A DNA stretch of 6,595 bases, from NCBI GenBank assembly GCA_031284445.1, contig JAISZW010000004.1, forward strand, positions 1-6,595, read 5' to 3'. The notes under the pieces are model-generated. The model did not search any database and was not told the origin of the DNA. It saw nothing but the letters and a program-made list of their open reading frames with translations. This document shows, in pieces, positions 1-6,198 of this stretch. The position numbers were made by a program, and so were the translations under genes. Source of the stretch: Candidatus Methanovirga basalitermitum (GTDB lineage Archaea; Methanobacteriota; Methanobacteria; Methanobacteriales; Methanobacteriaceae). Each line of letters starts with the position of its first letter. The stretch's first letter is position 1.

Positions 1-119
1 AGTTGCCTTTGGCAACAAATCTTTGATTTTCTGTTTATTTGCAAAGTGAATTTAGGAAACGAAAAACAAGTTTTTCTAAGTTGCCTTTGGCAACAAATCT
101 TTGATTTTCCGTTTATAAC
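1..119 (+). repeat. Left copy of a modular hairpin repeat, inverted at the right end
   Basis: These 119 bases are the exact reverse complement of 6477-6595; weaker similarity (one substitution and single-base length changes in A/T runs) continues to about 143. Inside are two direct copies of a 38-bp unit, at 1-38 and 79-116, spaced 78 bp apart and differing only at position 32 versus 110. Each unit has two adjacent hairpins with TTT loops: GTTGCC-TTT-GGCAAC (2-16) and AAATC-TTT-GATTT (17-29). The 40-bp spacer holds a third hairpin, GAAAAAC-AA-GTTTTTC (61-76). The window opens at the start of a unit, so the tandem array probably continues outside it. I infer a dispersed intergenic repeat family. 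An open frame runs through the repeat but does not look like a protein. Confidence 0.93.
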
Positions 120-205
120 CTTAAAAATAAAAAATTTTTAAAGTGAAGAATAATTAAAGGAAAAATTTCTTAAGTTGACAGCAGTATGTGTATTATAGTA
201 AACTA

Positions 206-213
206 TTTATATG
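206..213 (+). promoter_or_regulatory. Putative TATA box of the membrane protein gene
   Basis: TTTATATG resembles the TTTATATA box bound by archaeal TBP. A start site about 25 bases downstream would fall near 235, giving a leader of about 40 bases before the ATG at 278. The palindrome at 217-234 also contains a TATA-like core, so the exact box is uncertain. Confidence 0.5.
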
Positions 214-216
214 TAT

Positions 217-234
217 ATTCAATATATATTGAAT
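217..234. promoter_or_regulatory. 18-bp perfect palindrome, candidate operator
   Basis: ATTCAATATATATTGAAT reads identically on both strands over 18 bp. It lies just downstream of the candidate TATA box and just upstream of the predicted transcription start, where archaeal repressors commonly bind to block RNA polymerase. Perfect dyad symmetry of this length suggests a dimeric regulator, but A/T-rich DNA makes palindromes more likely by chance. No regulator gene is adjacent. Confidence 0.4.
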
Positions 235-277
235 GTTATGGAATTTTAATATGATTGAATTTAGGAGGTATTTAAAA

Positions 278-697
278 ATGGTTAATTTACAATCAGATGT
301 CAATAATGATCAATCTTCCATAATACTAAGAATTTTAGGTCTTATTGGAGGAATTAATGCATTTACTCAGGTTTTTGGTTATTTAATAATGATGATACAA
401 ATGTCAGGCACAAAGGGTTTAAGTCAAATCTCTTCGAATCCTGTGATAGGTGTTGTATTGGTATTATCCATTTTAGCTATTATTGCTTCAACATTATACT
501 TTAAAAATGAGAAAATAATGTCTATATTGCTTATTATAGCTGGTGTAGGTTGTATAGTAGCTATGTCTCAACCTGAGTTTAGTGCGGTTTTAATTCTCGT
601 TGCTGGTCTTATAGGTTTATATAAAATTATTAAATCAAGAAAGGCAAAAACCGAAGAATTAGAAACTGAAGAATTATATTCAGAAGAAGATTTCTAA
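278..697 (+). CDS. Small four-helix membrane protein, DUF4064-like
   Basis: This 139-residue protein is predicted to sit in the cytoplasmic membrane. I chose the ATG at 278 because a strong ribosome binding site, AGGAGGT at 263-269, lies 8 bases upstream; an in-frame TTG at 233 is open but has no such site. Hydrophobic segments lie at about residues 17-40, 55-75, 79-96 and 101-118. A basic stretch (KSRKAK, 119-124) follows, then an acidic tail with the near-repeat TEELE/TEELY (125-134). The glycine-containing helices with a short Lys-rich loop between helices 2 and 3 recall the DUF4064 membrane proteins common in Methanobrevibacter; that assignment comes from pattern memory and is tentative. 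No catalytic motif is visible and the function is unknown. It stands alone between the left repeat and a long non-coding stretch, with its own promoter and a T-run terminator. Confidence 0.75.
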   Translation: MVNLQSDVNNDQSSIILRILGLIGGINAFTQVFGYLIMMIQMSGTKGLSQISSNPVIGVVLVLSILAIIASTLYFKNEKIMSILLIIAGVGCIVAMSQPEFSAVLILVAGLIGLYKIIKSRKAKTEELETEELYSEEDF

Positions 698-705
698 TTT
701 TTTTT
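698..705 (+). terminator. T8 run directly after the membrane protein gene
   Basis: Eight consecutive T residues begin immediately after the stop codon. Oligo-T on the coding strand without a hairpin is the usual intrinsic termination signal of archaeal RNA polymerase, so this probably ends the monocistronic transcript. Confidence 0.6.
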
Positions 706-1232
706 GCGTATTGCACAAAATTCTTTAAATGATTATTATTATTAAAAATTATAATAGATTAGAATTTGTTTATTTTAACTATTATTTAATTTATAATAAT
801 TATCTCTATTAAAGAATCATATCTGCTATTTTAGACTTTTAAAATATTTATTTTATCATTTAATCCCACTTTATTTAGTCTTTTATGATTTTAATGTTGT
901 TTATATTGTAATAAATCTAAGCACTTAATTTTTACTAAAATATATTCTATTAATTATGCTTCTTTAAATCCATTAAATTTTAGCTGAAACTAAATCTTTA
1001 TATAGTATGAAGTCAATATTAACATTGTCTACTAAAATTTATAGTAAAAAATCTATTTTTATTGAATTGTTAGTAGAGCAAACACGATGTCATTTAATTG
1101 ATATTATCTCTAAAAGTCTCAATTGAAGTTATTAGCATGGTTTTAGAACTAAATGAGTATTTAACTATCTTATAATCAAATTGGGACAAATTTCTTCTGT
1201 AAAAAATATCTACTAAACTAAATTAATAAACA
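706..1232. other. Long AT-rich intergenic stretch without a convincing gene
   Basis: About 530 bases separate the membrane protein gene from the 3' end of the aminotransferase gene. Stops are frequent in all frames. The only items I can point to are a consensus-like TATA box, TTTATATA at 997-1004, and a 39-codon ATG-started + strand frame at 1007-1126 (starting MKSILTLST) that lacks a ribosome binding site. After its stop another + frame stays open briefly (1129 onward, including MVLELNEYLTIL), so a very decayed gene is possible but not demonstrated. No tRNA-like, GC-rich or repeat structure was seen. Confidence 0.6.
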
Positions 1233-2363
1233 TTAACCAATAAATTTATTCGATGCTCTTTTTAAAACATCTACAATTATTTTCAAATCATCCATGGTTA
1301 TTTTAGGGTGAATGGGAATTGAAACCACTTTATTTGCGACATATTCACTAACAGGACATTTATCTTTAAAACCTAAATTTTCATATAGTTCTTGTTTATA
1401 TATTGGAGTAGTATAATGAATGCCCGTTCCAACCCCATTTTCATTAAGGAATTTAATCCACTCATCCCTACTTCCATTTTCAATTGATATTGTATATTGA
1501 TGGTAAACATGAACAGAATCACCAATTGTTTTAGGAGTTTTGATCCCTTTAAGATTAGCTAATTCTTTATTTAAAAATTTTGCATTTTTAATTCTTTGTT
1601 GATTAAAATTATCAAGCTTTTTAAGTTGAACAAGACCAATAGCTGCTGATATATCGGTCATTCTAAAATTATAACCTAAAATAGCATGTTTGTATCTTCC
1701 GCTCTCACCATGAGATCTTATCATTTTAGCTTTATTGGCATATTCTTCGTTGTTGGTTGTAATCATTCCACCTTCACCAGTAGTCATATTTTTACTTGGA
1801 TAAAAACTAAAACAACCTAAATCACCGATACTTCCTATTTTTTTACCATCAAAATCAGACCCATTTTTTTTATAAATCGCACCATGAGCCTGTGAAGCAT
1901 CTTCAATAACTGTTAAATTATTTTTTTTAGCTATTTTCATTATTTCATCCATGTCTCCGCTTTGACCATAGAGTTGAACTGGCATAATAGCTTTTGTTTT
2001 ATTATTAATAGCTGTTTCAAGTTTATCATGATCTAAAGTGTATGTGTCCTTATTAATATCTATAAAAACTGGTTTTGCTCCTGTATAAAGAATAGAGTTA
2101 CCTGTTGCTACAAAAGAAAAGGGGGATGTTAATACTTCATCTCCTTCACCAATTCCACAAGATAATAAAGCTGTGTGTAGAGCTGCTGTCCCTGAACTCG
2201 TAGCTATGCCATACTTTGCTTTGATAAATTCTGCAAATTCTTTTTCAAACTCAGCAACTTTAAATCCTTGGGCAATAAATCCTGATTTTAATACTTTCAC
2301 AACTTCTTCTATTTCTTCATCTTCAATTATTGGTTTTGCAATAGGAATATTAATTTTACTCAT
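1233..2363 (-). CDS. DegT/DnrJ/EryC1/StrS-family PLP-dependent aminotransferase
   Basis: This 376-residue cytoplasmic enzyme has the usual full length of the family, which moves an amino group (typically from glutamate) onto a keto-sugar nucleotide. Visible hallmarks are the cofactor-phosphate loop TSSGTAALH (56-64), the pyridine-binding Asp155 in IEDASQAHGA, the Schiff-base lysine Lys191 in FSFYPSKNMTTGEGG, the YNFRMTD motif (231-237), which the partner subunit of the dimer contributes to the active site in this family, and the C-terminal GIHYTTPIY segment (314-322). Start: the ATG at 2363 has GGTGA at 2371-2367 just upstream, matching part of the methanogen Shine-Dalgarno sequence. The substrate cannot be read from sequence; family members make amino sugars for glycans, O-antigens or secondary metabolites, so a surface-glycan role is likely here. 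It is divergent from trm1, and no other sugar gene lies in the window. Confidence 0.95.
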   Translation of the reverse strand: MSKINIPIAKPIIEDEEIEEVVKVLKSGFIAQGFKVAEFEKEFAEFIKAKYGIATSSGTAALHTALLSCGIGEGDEVLTSPFSFVATGNSILYTGAKPVFIDINKDTYTLDHDKLETAINNKTKAIMPVQLYGQSGDMDEIMKIAKKNNLTVIEDASQAHGAIYKKNGSDFDGKKIGSIGDLGCFSFYPSKNMTTGEGGMITTNNEEYANKAKMIRSHGESGRYKHAILGYNFRMTDISAAIGLVQLKKLDNFNQQRIKNAKFLNKELANLKGIKTPKTIGDSVHVYHQYTISIENGSRDEWIKFLNENGVGTGIHYTTPIYKQELYENLGFKDKCPVSEYVANKVVSIPIHPKITMDDLKIIVDVLKRASNKFIG

Positions 2364-2390
2364 ACTTCACCATCATAATGTTTAAATTTA

Positions 2391-2405
2391 TTTTATATTT
2401 ATATT
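2391..2405 (-). promoter_or_regulatory. Putative TATA region of the aminotransferase gene
   Basis: On the - strand this reads AATATAAATATAAAA, a TATA-rich element 28-42 bases upstream of the ATG. It would give a leader of roughly ten bases that just includes the GGTGA ribosome binding site. It shares the 135-bp divergent intergenic region with the trm1 promoter. Confidence 0.45.
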
Positions 2406-2451
2406 CCATTTTAAAAATAAATACTTTAATAAGTTGATAATCATTGAATAA

Positions 2452-2466
2452 TTTTTAAAGTATATT
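2452..2466 (+). promoter_or_regulatory. Putative TATA region of trm1
   Basis: TTTTTAAAGTATATT lies 33-47 bases upstream of the trm1 ATG. Initiation about 25 bases downstream (near 2482) would leave a leader of about 17 bases that contains the GAGG ribosome binding site at 2489-2492. Confidence 0.45.
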
Positions 2467-2498
2467 CTGTCTAATAAAAATATGAATTGAGGGATAAA

Positions 2499-3698
2499 AT
2501 GACTGAAACAAGTGGAATATCTAAAACTGAATTTAGAGTTATAAATGAAGGTTCAGTTGAAATAACCATCCCTGAATTTGAAAAAATCTCATCAAAAGCT
2601 CCTGTATTCTATAATCCACAAATGGAATTTAATCGAGACATATCTATCTTAGCACTTCAAGAATTCCAAAAGGAAATAAAAAAATCTGTTGATATTTGTG
2701 ATCTTTTTGGAGGAAGCGGAATTAGAGCAATTCGATATAGAAAAGAATTAGAAAATGTTGGAGAAGTTAGTGTTAATGATATTAGTAGCCAAGCTATTGA
2801 ATTTGAAAGAAGAAATAGTGAAAACAACAATGTAAAGCTAAATTTTCATCAAAAAGAAGCTAATGTTTTACTTAGAGAATTCAGAGGAAAATTTGATGTT
2901 GTGGATCTTGATCCATTTGGAACACCATCATATTTTATAGATTCATTGGGATACTCTATTAAAAAGAATTCAATGATTTGTGTTACTGCAACAGATACAT
3001 CAGCTCTTTGTGGAACATACATTGAACCATGTATTCGTAAATATAATGCTAAGCCAAATAAGACTGAATACTGTCATGAAACTGGGATTAGGATCTTGAT
3101 AGGATTCATTGCTTTAACAATTGGAAAATATAAAAAATACATAGAACCTAAGCTATCTCACAGTAGCCAACACTATATGAGGTTATATCTTAAAGTCAAA
3201 AAAAGTTCAAAAAATACTGATGAAAGTTTAAAAAATAACATCGGTTATATAGGACATTGCCTTAGATGTTTGTATAGAGTACCTATTGAAGGATTAATGA
3301 AAGCTGTTAATAATAAATGTCCTGAATGTGGAGAAGAGCTAACAATAGCTGGTCCATTATGGATAGGTAAAATTCAAGAGAAAAAATTTATTGAGAATAT
3401 GATTCATGAAATCCCATTTAAAAATTTAAAAACCTCTAAAAAGATTTTAAAATTATTGACAAATTGTAGTGAAGAAGCAAATTCTTTAATAACTTTTCAT
3501 GATCTACATAAAATATCTAAAGTTTTGAAGATAAATGTTCCTAAGTCATCTGAAGTTTTAAAAGCCTTAAAAAAAGAGAGGTTTTTAGCTACAAGAACTC
3601 ATTTTAACCCACTTGGGATAAAAACAGATTGTGATATCAATACCTTAAAAAAAATAATATACGAACTATCAGTTGACTCAAGATTTAAAAATGATTAA
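2499..3698 (+). CDS. trm1: tRNA (guanine(26)-N(2))-dimethyltransferase Trm1
   Basis: This 399-residue cytoplasmic enzyme transfers two methyl groups from S-adenosylmethionine to N2 of G26 in tRNA; some archaeal and thermophilic homologues also modify nearby guanosines. Domains in order: N-terminal YNP (38-40) and MEFNRDIS (42-49); the SAM-binding motif DLFGGSGIRAIRY (68-80); acidic Asp94; the catalytic-type motif DLDPFG (136-141); TATDTSALCG (163-172); then a C-terminal domain with four cysteines placed for zinc binding (Cys254, Cys257, Cys274, Cys277) and a conserved HFNPLG (368-373). All family motifs are present and the length is normal. Start: the ATG at 2499 sits 6 bases after GAGG (2489-2492); an in-frame TTG at 2487 would swallow that site, so I reject it. 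It is divergent from the aminotransferase gene and convergent with the hydrolase gene, so it is probably transcribed alone. Confidence 0.97.
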   Translation: MTETSGISKTEFRVINEGSVEITIPEFEKISSKAPVFYNPQMEFNRDISILALQEFQKEIKKSVDICDLFGGSGIRAIRYRKELENVGEVSVNDISSQAIEFERRNSENNNVKLNFHQKEANVLLREFRGKFDVVDLDPFGTPSYFIDSLGYSIKKNSMICVTATDTSALCGTYIEPCIRKYNAKPNKTEYCHETGIRILIGFIALTIGKYKKYIEPKLSHSSQHYMRLYLKVKKSSKNTDESLKNNIGYIGHCLRCLYRVPIEGLMKAVNNKCPECGEELTIAGPLWIGKIQEKKFIENMIHEIPFKNLKTSKKILKLLTNCSEEANSLITFHDLHKISKVLKINVPKSSEVLKALKKERFLATRTHFNPLGIKTDCDINTLKKIIYELSVDSRFKND

Positions 3699-3778
3699 TG
3701 AAGTTTGTAACTAAGTTATATAGCTATTTATTTATTGGTTGTTAAAATTTAAAAATGATCAATGAATAGTTTGTAACT
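3683..3778 (+). repeat. Duplicated 30-bp sequence joining the 3' ends of trm1 and the hydrolase gene
   Basis: Copy 1 (3683-3712) and copy 2 (3747-3778) share ATTTAAAAATGAT, then AATGAA, then GTTTGTAACT. They differ by one T/C change at position 14 and a 2-base TA insertion in copy 2, and start 64 bp apart. Copy 1 encodes the last residues and stop of Trm1; copy 2, read on the - strand, encodes the end (FIDHF) and stop of the hydrolase. One copy probably arose from the other by local duplication, so one of the two C-termini may be newly acquired. Confidence 0.85.
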
Positions 3779-4384
3779 TGATTCTATATGCTCTTTTCCA
3801 TCATCTGTCCATGAACCATGTCCAGGTAGTAAATAGTTTACATCTAATTTTCTAAGCTTATTAAGGGAGTTCTCCATATCATCTCGATTTCCGCCAATAT
3901 CTAATCTTCCAAAACCACCATCAGCAAAAACTGTATCTCCTGAAATGAGAATTTCACCATCCCAAAGTGAGATTCCACCAGGGGTATGACCTGGAGTATG
4001 AATTACCTTAAAATTTCCTATTTTATCTCCGTTTTTGATCTTCAAATCAACATCATGTCTTTTTAAGTCATGATGAAAAATAGCTGATGCAGTTAAAGGA
4101 TCATTTTCATGTTCAATAGCTGGAGCATCTAGTTCATGGATAGCTACTTTTGCATTTGGAAATAAATAATTCCCTCCAGTATGATCGTAGTGTGAATGAG
4201 TGTTAACAATCATCTTTATATTGTTTTTTTCGATTTTTAAATTATCAAGCTTTGAATATAGGTAATCTTGATTTATCCCTGTCCCTGTATCCACAAGGAT
4301 ATTATTAATTATATATGAATTTGAGTCCATACCTAAACCTTCGATACATATTACATCGTTTATTTTTTCCAAGAAAATCTCCAC
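3749..4384 (-). CDS. Metallo-beta-lactamase-fold hydrolase, glyoxalase II-like
   Basis: This 211-residue cytoplasmic protein is a single MBL-fold domain with a complete two-metal site: THSHYDH (His63, His65, Asp67, His68), His133 in HTPGHTPGG, Asp150 in SGDTVF and His189 in LPGHG. The short length and TPGHTPGG motif fit the glyoxalase II-like group that hydrolyses thioesters or related small substrates; no glutathione-specific C-terminal domain is present, and the real substrate is unknown. The longest form starts at GTG 4384, which lacks a ribosome binding site. A GGTGGAG overlapping that GTG lies 6 bases before an in-frame TTG at 4372, so translation may start there, giving 207 residues that begin at the family-typical EKINDVICIEG. 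The gene is convergent with trm1 (50-bp gap) and its last codons lie in the duplicated sequence 3747-3778. Confidence 0.93.
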   Translation of the reverse strand: MEIFLEKINDVICIEGLGMDSNSYIINNILVDTGTGINQDYLYSKLDNLKIEKNNIKMIVNTHSHYDHTGGNYLFPNAKVAIHELDAPAIEHENDPLTASAIFHHDLKRHDVDLKIKNGDKIGNFKVIHTPGHTPGGISLWDGEILISGDTVFADGGFGRLDIGGNRDDMENSLNKLRKLDVNYLLPGHGSWTDDGKEHIESSYKLFIDHF

Positions 4385-4427
4385 CTTTTCAACTAGATTA
4401 TTTGATTATATACTATTTAAAACTAAA

Positions 4428-4437
4428 TATATAAAAA
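4428..4437 (-). promoter_or_regulatory. Putative TATA box of the hydrolase gene
   Basis: TTTTTATATA on the - strand lies about 44-53 bases upstream of the GTG start. Initiation about 25 bases downstream would leave a leader of 20 to 35 bases containing GGTGGAG. A second TATA-like stretch (4405-4412) is closer to the gene, so the box is not certain. Confidence 0.45.
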
Positions 4438-4501
4438 TGATCAATTAAATACTATTGAGCATGATATAATGGTGTTAATAATTTATCATGAAAAGACTTA
4501 A

Positions 4502-5001
4502 TCAAATATGTTTTTTAGTAGATGTATCGTTAGTTTTAATATATAGATTTATATTTTCTTTTGCAAAATTATCTCTAGATCTTTATCAAAACCAAATATA
4601 TAATCTATCATAAAATTCGTGAATGGCTTATCTTCACTAAAAATCATATTTTTTTTTAGAATTTTTAATACCTATTTGTTTCTGATTCTTAATAAATTCA
4701 TCCCAGTTTTTAAAAGGATATATTTCAGAATAAATATTAGTGTTTCCTGTGTCCTTTGATAGGATGATTTTTAACAATTTGTCTGTATCTTTTGACTTTG
4801 TGAAGCCTCTGTAAGTTATAATATTTGCTTTTCACTTAATAATCTAAATTCTCTTAGAAAGTTATCATTGAAAAAATTATTGTAGTATTCTTGAAGTTTG
4901 CTGAATAAACTCATTGAAAAACCTACATCTCATGTGTCCTCTTTACAACACACATTTTTATATAATAGTAATACTTTAGTAATACCTTCAGCTTCATTTT
5001 T
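4502..5001 (-). pseudogene. Decayed gene of unknown function
   Basis: Protein-like sequence can be followed on the - strand across at least two frame changes and one in-frame stop. From 5001 a frame reads KNEAEGITKVLLLYKNV, then a TGA at 4932-4930, then DVGFSMSLFSKLQEYYN to a stop at 4818-4816. The reading continues in a second frame (4828-4637) with TYRGFTKSKDTDKLLKI and IYPFKNWDEFIKNQ. It then passes an A9 run (4657-4649) into a third frame (4647-4549) with FSEDKPFTNFMIDYIFGF, and possibly back to the second frame to a TGA at 4504-4502. Together this would be about 150-165 residues, soluble, with no transmembrane segment. I do not recognise the family. An alternative start is the ATG at 4914, preceded by TAGGT. 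It lies on the same strand as pcc1 and the transposase relic. Confidence 0.5.
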
Positions 5002-5074
5002 TCATCTTACACAAATAGGTGTTTTATTGTTATATATTTGTTATATGCCCTTATATTTTATATTCCTTAAGTTA

Positions 5075-5833
5075 AGTTTTTTAAGAAGGATGTGGTCTAA
5101 CGATCATGTTACCATCTGCAAAGTTAGATGATATTGTAACCATTCGTCTTCTTTTAAAGAAAAATATTGTTTTTCTTGTCTTAAGTTTAAGTTCTCTCGC
5201 TCAATATCAGCTGGAAATTTGAGAACCGTCAATCTCATCTGGATTTCCATTATACTCTCTTTTAAAACACTAACTAAATTTTGACCTACTCTTTCTTTTA
5301 TTACTTGCACATATTTTAATTCTTTCACCAGGTAATTGAGATGTGTTTTAGGTCTTCCTATTAACTATGTTTTAGGAAATTCAACAGTATGAATTGTATC
5401 TAATCAAATAAATGACTTTTTGTAAATACATTCTAAATCGTTAGCAAATAAAGGCAGTTTATCATCTGGATTCTATCGTATGTTTGCTTTTACAAGTTTC
5501 AGATTTTTGAGTCATATCTGATGGGTAGATATAAATTAATACTGTGTTCACGTGGTAATTAAGTAAACCCATTCTTTCGTTTTCTTAATTGGCAATCCAA
5601 TGTTTTGGATATAGTTTTTTTTAACATAAAGCCCCATTAGTTCATACAAGTTCAACCTTATCAACATTTATTTTCTTTCATTTAAAACTTTGTTAACTTC
5701 TTCAATGCTCTGTTGAAATTTGCAGCCATCTGCATATAGTATCAAATTTAACTTTTAAAATATTTCTGCTTCTGATCTAAAGAGTCATGTCTTTTAAAAA
5801 CATTTTTAGAGCAAAGTACACTACCAACGGTTT
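5075..5833 (-). pseudogene. Eroded IS1-like DDE transposase
   Basis: Read on the - strand through many frameshifts and stops, the region preserves transposase landmarks in the correct order: a helix-turn-helix-like part ending VKFDTICRW (about 5758-5726); KINVDKVEL (about 5674-5648), followed by the degraded first catalytic site (YELMGLYVKK, where DELW-type is expected); PDDKLPLFANDLECIYKK (about 5468-5416) with the second Asp; IGRPKT and ELKYVQVIKERVGQNL (about 5365-5280); IERENLNLRQ (about 5205-5175) with the catalytic Glu; and VRPHPS near the end (about 5100-5085). This order fits the IS1-like group of DDE transposases found in archaea. The N-terminal zinc-finger part usual in that group is missing; the readable part begins about a dozen bases after the pcc1 stop, so the copy is 5'-truncated as well as decayed. 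I could not see terminal inverted repeats. The family name is less certain than the fact of a transposase relic. Confidence 0.65.
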
Positions 5834-5844
5834 AACATCCTTAA

Positions 5845-6126
5845 TTAATTCATATCCTGTACAATATCAATCATTTCATGAGATAATTTAATCCATTTAA
5901 TAATAGAATTTATAGATGCTCTAAAAGAAGTCATATCATGCGAATTAATATAGATAATCATTGATTCGTTTTTAACTTCAATATCTGCTTTAGAACGATG
6001 ATCAGGAGCTGTTTTTAGTTCTAAACAAATTGATCTATAAATAATGTCTGCTTCCTTTCTACTATCAAAATTAATTACAATCTTTCCTTTAACATGATTA
6101 AGAATATTTGGATAATTTTCAAGCAT
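5845..6126 (-). CDS. pcc1: KEOPS complex subunit Pcc1
   Basis: This 93-residue protein matches Pcc1, the small dimerising subunit of the KEOPS complex, which with Kae1, Bud32 and Cgi121 transfers threonylcarbamoyl to A37 of ANN-decoding tRNAs (t6A). Family signs are the N-terminal strand GKIVINFDS (14-22), an Asp/Glu-rich helix, the central LKTAPDHRSKADIEV (37-51) and the C-terminal helix containing MTSFRASINSIIKWIKL (65-81). The length is typical. The ATG at 6126 has no ribosome binding site, but a TATA box about 30 bases upstream suggests a leaderless or near-leaderless mRNA. The stop is followed within about a dozen bases by a decayed transposase. In many euryarchaea pcc1 lies close to translation or transcription genes such as rpl37ae and rpoP; here the surrounding sequence is decayed or non-coding, so this copy appears to be its own unit. 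Confidence 0.9.
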   Translation of the reverse strand: MLENYPNILNHVKGKIVINFDSRKEADIIYRSICLELKTAPDHRSKADIEVKNESMIIYINSHDMTSFRASINSIIKWIKLSHEMIDIVQDMN

Positions 6127-6150
6127 AAAAACAACATTAAATAAATTCAG

Positions 6151-6161
6151 TATATTATAAG
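6151..6161 (-). promoter_or_regulatory. Putative TATA box of pcc1
   Basis: CTTATAATATA on the - strand is centred about 30 bases upstream of the pcc1 ATG. With the usual archaeal spacing, transcription would begin within a few bases of the ATG, which accounts for the absence of a ribosome binding site. Confidence 0.5.
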
Positions 6162-6198
6162 TAGCTTATTTGATAATCAAAATATTATAATAGTTTAA

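Noticed and set aside
1..119. CRISPR-like array (38-bp repeats with a 40-bp spacer)
   Set aside because: Only two units are visible, the same spacer appears at both ends of the window, the units contain multiple hairpins, and no cas gene or leader is present.
1..141. Open + strand frame through the left repeat (starting SCLWQQIFDF, with a 26-codon period)
   Set aside because: There is no start signal or ribosome binding site. The openness follows from a 78-bp repeat that is a multiple of three, the inverted copy is open in another frame too, and the dominant signal is hairpin symmetry.
233..277. 15-codon N-terminal extension of the membrane protein from an upstream TTG
   Set aside because: The strong AGGAGGT site at 263-269 is correctly spaced for the ATG at 278, and the extension overlaps the predicted promoter and start-site region.
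2173..2385. 70-codon + strand open frame
   Set aside because: It lies antisense within the well-supported aminotransferase gene and has no recognisable product or ribosome binding site.
2487..2498. Four-codon N-terminal extension of Trm1 from TTG
   Set aside because: It overlaps the GAGG ribosome binding site that serves the ATG at 2499.
4460..4490. Inverted repeat CATGATA ... TATCATG with a 17-base loop upstream of the hydrolase promoter
   Set aside because: Seven-base arms with a long loop are expected by chance in sequence this AT-rich, and the site lies beyond the predicted TATA box.
4898..5131. 77-codon + strand open frame with hydrophobic stretches
   Set aside because: It is antisense to the two decayed - strand genes, has no ribosome binding site, and its hydrophobicity follows from T-rich codons.
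5104..5328. 74-codon - strand frame taken as an intact small gene
   Set aside because: It is one surviving segment of the transposase relic (ELKYVQVIKERVGQNL ... IERENLNLRQ); flanking segments of the same protein continue in other frames.
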